This document shows, piece after piece, positions 5,984-10,911 of a stretch of 10,911 bases of DNA. Numbering within the stretch: position 1 is the first letter of the stretch; every line of letters begins with the position of its first letter. Source of the stretch: Candidatus Curtissbacteria bacterium RIFCSPLOWO2_01_FULL_37_9 (GTDB lineage: Bacteria > Patescibacteriota > Microgenomatia > Curtissbacterales > GWA2-41-24); assembly GCA_001776425.1 (NCBI GenBank), contig MFBN01000008.1:1-10911 (forward strand), in the 5' to 3' direction. The notes below the pieces were generated by a model that was given only the letters and a program-made list of their open reading frames with translations, ran no database searches and was not told the DNA's origin. The position numbers and the translations under genes were made by a program.

Positions 5984-7777
5984 ATGAATAAGAAATTATT
6001 GGCACCGATATTAATACTATTTTTTACTATAATTCTCTCTCAAGCAATGCTACGACCTGGACTCTATGTAATTCATGATGATCAGCAAATAGCCCGTCTC
6101 TTTGTTTTTGATAAGGCTTTAAAATCCGGGCAGTTTCCTGTCAGATGGGTAGACGATTTAGGGTTCGGTTTTGGATATCCTTTGTTTAATTTTTATCCTC
6201 CATTCGTATATTTCCTTGGGGAGATTTTTCATATTTTAGGATTTGGTTTTATAAGTAGTATAAAACTTGTATTTTTCGTATCAATCTTTGCATCTGGTGT
6301 AGCTATGTATATATTTGCTAGGGAATTTTTAGGAAGAATTCCAGCACTTGCAAGTACAATTTTTTATATGGCGGTTCCATACAGAGCCTTAGATATTTAT
6401 GTCAGAGGAGGTTTAGCAGAGAGTTTCTCTTTTGTGTGGTTACCTTTGATTCTTTGGTCATTCTACAAACTGGCGGTAACCAACAAAAGAATCTATCTTG
6501 TTTTATCTTCAATCTTTCTGGCACTTTTGATGATTACCCACAATCTTATTTTTCTACCCTTCATACTCATTTTGCCCTTTTACCTATTGTTTCTTTTTTT
6601 AAATTCAAAAGATAAAAAACTTATCACTTATCACTTATCACTTATCACTCTGCTTGCAGCAGGTCTTTCGGCATTTTTCTGGCTGCCAGCTTTATACGAG
6701 AAAAAATTTACAATTGTCGATGATTTGCTTTTGCTGAATTTAGCCAGTTACAAAATTCATTTTGTTTACCCCCAGCAATTATGGAATTGGACTTGGGGTT
6801 TTGGTGGATCTGCGGCCGGTCTTGCGGACGGTATTTCCTTCAAAATCGGCAAGCTCCATATTTTCATGTCGTTTACGGCTTTTATATTAGCAGTCGTTCA
6901 TATTCTGAAACGTAGCAGCATCAGACGTCAAATGCCTGCCCCGTTAAAATCGCAGCATGAGCCGTCTATGAATAATAGTGAAAAGGTGAATGCTAAGATT
7001 AACGGGGTCAACTGTCAACTGTCAACTGTTTTTTTTATTCTTTTCCTCCTTTCTGCTTTTACGACTACTTTTTACTCAAAGCTAATTTGGGACTCGGTAA
7101 AACCACTTGCGTATTTGCAATTTCCCTGGAGGTTTTTAATTTTTACCGCGCTTTTTAGCTCCTTTTTAGCCGGGTCTTTTTTAGAACTTTTAAAACTACC
7201 TATTTTAAAATTTTACGGATTCTTGATATTAGTTGTTCTTTTATTAACTGTAAATTTAAAACTTTTTAAACCACAGGCATACAGACCTAATCTAACTGAC
7301 AAATTGGCAACTTCTCAAGAAACAATCAGTTGGTATATTTCCTCATCTTCATTTGAATATCTTCCCAAGGGTGTGGAACTTACAAAAAGCTCGTTAGGCA
7401 CAAACGTAGTTAATATAACCAAAAATGATATCCCTTCAAAAAAAATTGAGGTAATAGAAGGTTATGCTGAAATTAACGATTTAAATACGACACCTTCCAA
7501 GGTTGAATTTATGCTTGAAGCCAAAACAGATTCAAAAATTAAGGCAAACCTATTCAATTTTCCTGGCTGGAGAACAACCATTGATGGTACTAAAGTAAAA
7601 ATTGATGACAACAATCGTCTTAAATTAATAACTTTTCAAGTCCCTAAGGGGATTCACAATGTTAAGCTGGAATTTAAAAATACATTCGTTAGAACATTTG
7701 GCAATTTGGTCTCTCTGTTTTCTATATTATTAATAATTTTTATTCTTAAAAAATGGCAAACAGTTACGAGCAGCTAG
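5984..7777 (+). CDS. PTPS-related (6-pyruvoyl-tetrahydropterin synthase-related domain) polytopic membrane protein, YfhO-like C-terminus
   Basis: A 597-residue protein. The outer loop after the first membrane segment has VIHDDQQIARLF (29-40), FPVRWVDDLGFGFGYPLFNF (51-70) and YVRGGLAESFSF (139-150), the signature of the PTPS-related membrane domain, a GT-C-like fold despite its name. The C-terminal 120 residues before a final membrane segment, with FNFPGWRTTIDGTKVKI, look like the outer beta domain of YfhO-type proteins. It probably handles a lipid-linked sugar at the outer face. I chose ATG 5984, one base after the upstream stop, over TTG 5972, which would add four residues inside the upstream gene. 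Two heptamer tandem repeats, (ACTTATC)4 and (GTCAACT)3, sit in the coding sequence, the second beside a T8 run. A polar loop between them (about residues 308-345) interrupts an otherwise hydrophobic protein. The end overlaps the flippase by 25 nt. Confidence 0.78.
   Translation: MNKKLLAPILILFFTIILSQAMLRPGLYVIHDDQQIARLFVFDKALKSGQFPVRWVDDLGFGFGYPLFNFYPPFVYFLGEIFHILGFGFISSIKLVFFVSIFASGVAMYIFAREFLGRIPALASTIFYMAVPYRALDIYVRGGLAESFSFVWLPLILWSFYKLAVTNKRIYLVLSSIFLALLMITHNLIFLPFILILPFYLLFLFLNSKDKKLITYHLSLITLLAAGLSAFFWLPALYEKKFTIVDDLLLLNLASYKIHFVYPQQLWNWTWGFGGSAAGLADGISFKIGKLHIFMSFTAFILAVVHILKRSSIRRQMPAPLKSQHEPSMNNSEKVNAKINGVNCQLSTVFFILFLLSAFTTTFYSKLIWDSVKPLAYLQFPWRFLIFTALFSSFLAGSFLELLKLPILKFYGFLILVVLLLTVNLKLFKPQAYRPNLTDKLATSQETISWYISSSSFEYLPKGVELTKSSLGTNVVNITKNDIPSKKIEVIEGYAEINDLNTTPSKVEFMLEAKTDSKIKANLFNFPGWRTTIDGTKVKIDDNNRLKLITFQVPKGIHNVKLEFKNTFVRTFGNLVSLFSILLIIFILKKWQTVTSS
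6619..6650 (+). repeat. Heptanucleotide tandem repeat (ACTTATC)4 plus partial copy
   Basis: Four perfect copies of ACTTATC (6619-6646) followed by ACTC lie inside the PTPS-related gene, encoding LITYHLSLITL near residues 213-223. Because the unit is seven bases, gain or loss of one copy shifts the reading frame, while three copies restore it. Confidence 0.95.
6939..7007 (+). repeat. 9-bp perfect inverted repeat in the polar loop of the PTPS-related gene
   Basis: CCCCGTTAA (6939-6947) and TTAACGGGG (6999-7007) are exact reverse complements separated by 51 bases. An imperfect direct repeat, starting GCAGCAT at 6915 and 6952, matches at 13 of 15 positions and overlaps the left arm region. The right arm abuts the second heptamer tract. 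Confidence 0.8.
7007..7036 (+). repeat. Heptanucleotide tandem repeat (GTCAACT)3 followed by a T8 tract
   Basis: Three perfect copies of GTCAACT (7007-7027) encode VNCQLST near residues 342-348. One base later comes a run of eight T residues (7029-7036) opening the next membrane segment. Both are slippage-prone and either could change the frame. Confidence 0.93.
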
Positions 7778-9225
7778 ATATAGAATTTATTAAAAGAAAA
7801 GCAATCTCGGGGGTAGTTACTTTTACTCTGAGAACATTTTTTATACAAATATATACGTTTTTTGCTACGTTCGTCCTAACAATTCTTTTATCTCCGGAAG
7901 TATTTGGCGTTTATTTTATTGTCCTTGCGCTTATTAACATATTAGTTTATTTTTCAGACGTGGGTCTGGCAGCAGCTCTTATCCAAAAAAAAGAAGAACC
8001 AAAAAGAATTGATTTAATAACAACTTTTACGATTCAGCAATCTATTGTACTGTTTTTAGTTGCTATTGGCTTAATTTTCTCAGGTCGAATTGCGAATTTT
8101 TACAATCTTAGTGTCGACGGCTTGTTACTTCTCAGGATGTTGATTTTTTCCCTACTACTTTCTTCATTAAAGACAATTCCATCAATTTTACTTGAAAGGC
8201 ACTTAAAGTTTACTAGATTCGTTATTCCTCAAATAGTGGAAAATTTTGTATTTTATACATTGGCTATAATTTTAGCTCTTAATGGCTTCGGCATTTCAAG
8301 TATTACTTGGTCAATATTTGCAAGGGGTTTAATTGGACTTATTTTAATTTATATTTTATCTCCATTCAAACCTGACATTGGTTTCAATATTAAAAGTGCA
8401 AAAAGGCTTGTTTCATTTGGTATACCCTTCCAACTCAATAGTATCATTGCTCTTATTAAAGATGATCTTTTAATTGTAGTTATTGGGAAGATATTACCTA
8501 TAATCCAAATAGGATATATAGGTTGGTCTCAAAGGTTCGCATTCTTACCACTTAGATTTATTATGGATAATGTAATTAAAGTAACCTTTCCGGCTTATTC
8601 CAGACTTCAAAACGATTTAAATTATATGAAAAGTGCAATAGAAAAATCATTATTTTTTGTGACATTTATCATTTATCCACTTATATCTGGTTTGGTAGTA
8701 ATCGCTCCAATGGTAATTAAGATTGTACCAAATTATTCTAAATGGGAACCGGCTTTACCCTTACTTTATTTCTTTGCAATTAATGCTATTTTTGCAGCAG
8801 TCAATACCACTCTAACGAATACTTTATTTGCTTTGGGTAAACCTTCTATAATTTTGAAATTGATGATGTTATGGACAATACTTACTTGGGTTTTAACATT
8901 TTTCTTTATTAAATTATTTGGTTTTGCCGGTGTCGCGATTGCCTCGGCAATGGTTTCCATTTCAACTTCAATAATAATTTATTTTGTTAATAAGGAAATA
9001 AAAATTTCAATAACGAGAAATATTTATGGCCCTATTGTTGCTTCTGGAGTGATGTTTTTTAGTCTTAAAATAATAGAGCAGAATCTTCCTGTTAATATTT
9101 TCAGTCTTATTTTTATAATAATGATTGGGATGATAATCTATATTATTTTATCATTTTTGATTCTTAGAGAGAAGTTAACGGAGAGTTTGAAAATCGTGTT
9201 ATCAGTAATTTTCCCCATGAAATAA
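7753..9225 (+). CDS. Wzx-like lipid-linked oligosaccharide flippase (polysaccharide biosynthesis protein, MOP superfamily)
   Basis: A 490-residue, almost wholly hydrophobic protein with about 12 to 14 membrane segments, the size and pattern of O-antigen/teichuronic-acid-type exporters (Polysacc_synt family). Recognisable features are the N-terminal amphipathic stretch then RTFFIQIYTFFATFVLTILL, LSPEVFGVYFIVLALINIL (46-64) with DVGLAAALIQ just after, the ALIQKKE loop, and the central SFGIPFQLNS and TFPAYSRLQND motifs typical of WzxC/Polysacc_synt_3 members. It would move an undecaprenyl- or polyprenyl-linked glycan from the cytosolic to the outer leaflet. The ATG lies 25 nt inside the end of the PTPS-related gene in another frame, so translation is probably coupled; no SD is present. 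It is the last gene of the 4172-9225 unit. The family call is strong; the substrate cannot be read from sequence. Confidence 0.9.
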   Translation: MANSYEQLDIEFIKRKAISGVVTFTLRTFFIQIYTFFATFVLTILLSPEVFGVYFIVLALINILVYFSDVGLAAALIQKKEEPKRIDLITTFTIQQSIVLFLVAIGLIFSGRIANFYNLSVDGLLLLRMLIFSLLLSSLKTIPSILLERHLKFTRFVIPQIVENFVFYTLAIILALNGFGISSITWSIFARGLIGLILIYILSPFKPDIGFNIKSAKRLVSFGIPFQLNSIIALIKDDLLIVVIGKILPIIQIGYIGWSQRFAFLPLRFIMDNVIKVTFPAYSRLQNDLNYMKSAIEKSLFFVTFIIYPLISGLVVIAPMVIKIVPNYSKWEPALPLLYFFAINAIFAAVNTTLTNTLFALGKPSIILKLMMLWTILTWVLTFFFIKLFGFAGVAIASAMVSISTSIIIYFVNKEIKISITRNIYGPIVASGVMFFSLKIIEQNLPVNIFSLIFIIMIGMIIYIILSFLILREKLTESLKIVLSVIFPMK

Positions 9226-9629
9226 TTATTTAATAGTTTATTTATATAACTTTATATATTTTAAAATCTCCATAGATTTACCGAATTTTAATATATTTGC
9301 CAAAATGAAAGCAGATATATCGAGAAGTAAAGCAAATAGCATACTTATGAATTAAAATTGACATTAAAGACTCGTGAAATATGTGCTACTACTCAATTTG
9401 AAAAAAAATGATAATTTTTTACTAGTACTCCATCTGATGTCAAATTAACCAAAAATATAACTCTGAATAGATTACAACACTATCCCAAAAATTGTTCCCC
9501 AAGACTAAATTTTCAAAAAAGTAAGGCTTAGATGATAAATAACGAGATTACCTGGGATATAAAATGCTAGCGTAGAAGCAATATAAAAAAACGAAAAATT
9601 CGATTAGTCACGAAGGGATTTAATCAGAA
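9226..9629. other. Gene-free AT-rich stretch between convergent genes
   Basis: About 400 bases with no convincing ORF, RNA gene or long repeat. The flippase has no clear hairpin-plus-T terminator here. On the minus strand around 9515-9590 a short hydrophobic frame (containing LAFYIPGNLVIYHLSL) appears between stops and might be the remnant of a membrane-protein gene, but it is too short to claim. Confidence 0.5.
9585..9624 (-). terminator. Probable weak terminator of the cyclophilin gene
   Basis: On the minus strand just after the cyclophilin stop, GATTA and TAATC can pair across a 14-nt loop, followed by a small CGAA/TTCG hairpin (9592-9602) and seven T residues (9591 down to 9585). The T-run is convincing but the stems are short. 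Confidence 0.4.
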
Positions 9630-10259
9630 CTATTCAATTATTATCTTTTCAATCACGTCTCCAACTTGTATTTTATCTATAACATCAATATTTTCTACAA
9701 TTTGACCAAATATTGTGTAATTTTTGGGTAAATTTGGAGCGTCAGCTAGCATAATAAAAAATTGGCTACCATTAGTATTTGAACCAGCATTAGCCATAGC
9801 AACGACTCCCCGTTTATAGTCGTCTTTCACAATTTCATCAGGGAATGAATAACCCGGTCCTCCGGTGCCATTACCCTTTGGATCGCCGCCTTGAATGACG
9901 AAATTTTCTTCCTTTCTATGGAAAGTTAAGCCGTCATAAAATTTTTTATTAGTAAGGTATATAAAATTAGATGAAGCAATTGGGGCATTAGCAGAAAGCT
10001 CTATAATAATTTTGCCTTTTACAGTTGTAATAATTACTTTTTTATTTTGAATTTCATCAATAGTTAAGACTGGAAACGGAAAAATAGCTGCTGATTTTGT
10101 AGATTCACCAGAAATATTTGTATTTTGCTTCGGTGATTCAACAGGACTTTGTTGAGGGGGTATTAGAGTATCTTGAGCGGATTTTCCCTTTGATGAAAAT
10201 ATAAAGAGCACGATAATTACTATTATAAGACCTGTTCCTGCAAAAGCTATATTTTTCAT
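9630..10259 (-). CDS. Membrane-anchored cyclophilin-type peptidyl-prolyl cis-trans isomerase
   Basis: A 209-residue protein. Residues 4-21 form an N-terminal membrane segment or uncleaved signal anchor, a Ser/Pro/Gln-rich linker follows to about 60, and the cyclophilin domain fills 72-209. Diagnostic motifs are FYDGLTFHR (107-115, with catalytic Arg115), FVIQGGDPKGNGTGGPGY (120-137), GVVAMANAGSNTNGSQFFI (151-169) and YTIFGQIVENIDVIDKIQ (181-198). It would speed proline isomerisation in secreted proteins folding outside the membrane. The short bacterial PpiA/PpiB-type core seems complete and no active-site residue is missing, though the usual Trp or His in the drug-binding position is not obvious. 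The gene has a clear own promoter with almost no leader and no SD, and stands alone against the strand of its glycan-gene neighbours, so it is probably not part of their pathway. Confidence 0.93.
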   Translation of the reverse strand: MKNIAFAGTGLIIVIIVLFIFSSKGKSAQDTLIPPQQSPVESPKQNTNISGESTKSAAIFPFPVLTIDEIQNKKVIITTVKGKIIIELSANAPIASSNFIYLTNKKFYDGLTFHRKEENFVIQGGDPKGNGTGGPGYSFPDEIVKDDYKRGVVAMANAGSNTNGSQFFIMLADAPNLPKNYTIFGQIVENIDVIDKIQVGDVIEKIIIE

Positions 10260-10270
10260 TATCGCAAAGT

Positions 10271-10299
10271 AGTGTAAGAGACATCATTGACAATGTCAA
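10271..10299 (-). promoter_or_regulatory. Consensus promoter of the cyclophilin gene, with a palindrome over the -35
   Basis: On the minus strand TTGACA (10299-10294) and TACACT (10276-10271) are spaced by exactly 17 bases. The ATG follows 11 bases after the -10, giving a leader of about four bases. The -35 sits in the perfect 13-bp palindrome TTGACAATGTCAA (10287-10299), which could be an operator. Confidence 0.65.
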
Positions 10300-10312
10300 T
10301 GCCTATTGTAAT

Positions 10313-10321
10313 TGATATAAT
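10313..10321 (+). promoter_or_regulatory. Extended -10 promoter candidate for the right-edge GT2
   Basis: TGATATAAT fits the extended -10 form TGnTATAAT perfectly. Transcription would start near 10328 and give a leader of about 95 nt before the GT2 start at 10422. No -35 is needed for this promoter type and none is clear. The element is divergent from the cyclophilin promoter. Confidence 0.4.
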
Positions 10322-10404
10322 CTTACCTGTGAAATTAAAATAACTTAATGTATTAAATTGGCCACGACGTTTAATATTTAATTATTACAGCAAATTCTCG
10401 AGAT

Positions 10405-10422
10405 ATGAAAATAGAATACTGA
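10405..10422 (+). CDS. Possible five-codon upstream ORF (MKIEY) coupled to the GT2
   Basis: ATG 10405 opens five codons ending in TGA at 10420-10422, whose last base is the first base of the GT2 ATG (TGATG). Such overlaps allow a terminating ribosome to restart on the next gene, which would help a start that has no SD. There is no clear SD before the small ORF either, and it is short enough to be chance. Confidence 0.25.
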   Translation: MKIEY

Positions 10423-10911
10423 TGTATAAAGTAGTAATCGTACTTTTGAATTTTAAAGGACTCAAAAATACCATATCGTGTATAGAATCATTGCGAAGAA
10501 TAAAAAAAGGCAATTTTGAATTCGAAATTATTGTTGTGGATAATGGCTCAGATGATGGTTCGAAAGAAGCACTTTCAAAATTGCATGATATACAATTAAT
10601 CGCACTCGAAAAGAATTTAGGGTATAGCGGAGGGAACAATGTTGGGATTAAAGAAGCATTAAAAAGAGGTTCAGAGTATGTATTGATTCTAAATAATGAC
10701 ACCATAGTTGAGCAGAATTTTCTAACAAGAATGGTAAACTGCGTAAAAAATGGTGATATCATTTCTCCAAAAATTTATTTCTCACCTGGTTTTGAATTTC
10801 ATAAATCTCGATACGACAACAATGATCGCGGTAGAGTAGTCTGGTATGCGGGAGGCAAGATTGATTGGGAAAATATAATTGGTATTCATATGGGAGTGGA
10901 CGAAGTGGATA
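10422..10911 (+). CDS. Family 2 glycosyltransferase, rhamnosyltransferase (RfbF/WbbL)-like, 3' partial
   Basis: The window holds the first 163 codons, open to the right edge. Motifs are VVIVLLNFKG (4-13), EIIVVDNGSDDGS (35-47), EKNLGYSGGNNVGI (63-76) and the metal-binding LILNNDTIV (88-96), followed by ISPKIYF and WYAGGKIDW (141-149). This combination is typical of GT2 enzymes that add rhamnose or another deoxysugar to a lipid-linked glycan in the cytosol, usually about 280-340 residues long, so roughly half is present. The start ATG 10422 gives MYKVVIVLL, the standard first strand, and overlaps the stop of a five-codon ORF. No SD. It follows the cyclophilin divergently and probably continues a glycan gene cluster to the right. 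The antisense open frame at 10385-10762 is a shadow of it. Confidence 0.92.
   Translation, partial: MYKVVIVLLNFKGLKNTISCIESLRRIKKGNFEFEIIVVDNGSDDGSKEALSKLHDIQLIALEKNLGYSGGNNVGIKEALKRGSEYVLILNNDTIVEQNFLTRMVNCVKNGDIISPKIYFSPGFEFHKSRYDNNDRGRVVWYAGGKIDWENIIGIHMGVDEVD

Noticed and set aside
6619..7027. Heptamer repeats as a CRISPR-like array
   Set aside because: Units are seven bases, directly tandem without spacers and within a coding frame.
9358..9392. TTGACA at 9358-9363 as a promoter for a hidden RNA
   Set aside because: No acceptable -10 at 16-18 bases and no gene or structured RNA visible downstream.
9515..9590. Short hydrophobic minus-strand frame as a decayed membrane-protein gene
   Set aside because: Only about 25 codons between stops and no diagnostic motif; chance is a good explanation in AT-rich DNA.
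10385..10762. Minus-strand open frame of 125 codons
   Set aside because: The plus strand from 10422 encodes a GT2 with all hallmark motifs; the minus frame is its shadow.

Overview
The window is AT-rich and packed with genes for cell-surface glycan assembly: a nucleotide-sugar dehydrogenase, two family-2 glycosyltransferases, three large polytopic membrane proteins of the lipid-linked-sugar (GT-C) or PTPS-related type, and a Wzx-like flippase. A secreted 3D/double-psi-beta-barrel (DPBB) protein and a membrane-anchored cyclophilin are placed among them. The style fits a small-genome bacterium of the Candidate Phyla Radiation, perhaps Microgenomates: bacterial genes, a PIG-V-like mannosyltransferase, PTPS-related membrane proteins, and an almost complete lack of Shine-Dalgarno (SD) sequences. 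This placement is inference; there is no rRNA or other marker here. All three stop codons end intact genes (TAA several times, TGA at 5980-5982, TAG at 7775-7777 and at 9630-9632 on the minus strand), so the standard bacterial code is assumed.

Layout. 1-1202 (+): a WecC-like UDP-sugar dehydrogenase whose 5' end lies outside the window and which carries an in-frame TAA. 1203-1501: a promoter and a roughly 260-nt leader with a pseudoknot-capable fold, a strong intrinsic terminator and a hairpin that would hide the only good SD in the window. 1502-2179 (+): the anchored 3D/DPBB protein controlled by that leader. 2228-2923 (+): a DPM1-like GT2 with a consensus promoter placed so that its mRNA should be leaderless. 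2963-4078 (-): a PIG-V-like mannosyltransferase, convergent with the GT2. 4172-9225 (+): a tight unit consisting of a broken small membrane ORF (second in-frame TAA), a GT-C protein, a PTPS-related membrane protein with two heptanucleotide tandem repeats, and a Wzx-like flippase; junctions are TAATG, a 1-nt gap and a 25-nt overlap. 9226-9629: no gene seen. 9630-10259 (-): cyclophilin-type peptidyl-prolyl isomerase. 10260-10421: divergent promoter region. 10422-10911 (+): a second GT2, rhamnosyltransferase-like, running off the right edge.

How the genes may work together (inference). The dehydrogenase would supply a uronic-acid sugar nucleotide. The DPM1-like GT2 would charge a polyprenyl phosphate with a sugar, which the GT-C enzymes use as donor on the outer face of the membrane. 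The flippase would export lipid-linked glycans, and the last GT2 would extend them in the cytosol. The 3D/DPBB protein and cyclophilin act outside the membrane, on the wall or on secreted proteins. The features most worth a second look are the riboswitch-like leader at 1242-1501, the two same-frame TAA interruptions, the near-leaderless promoter architecture, and the heptamer repeats that could switch the PTPS-related gene on and off.
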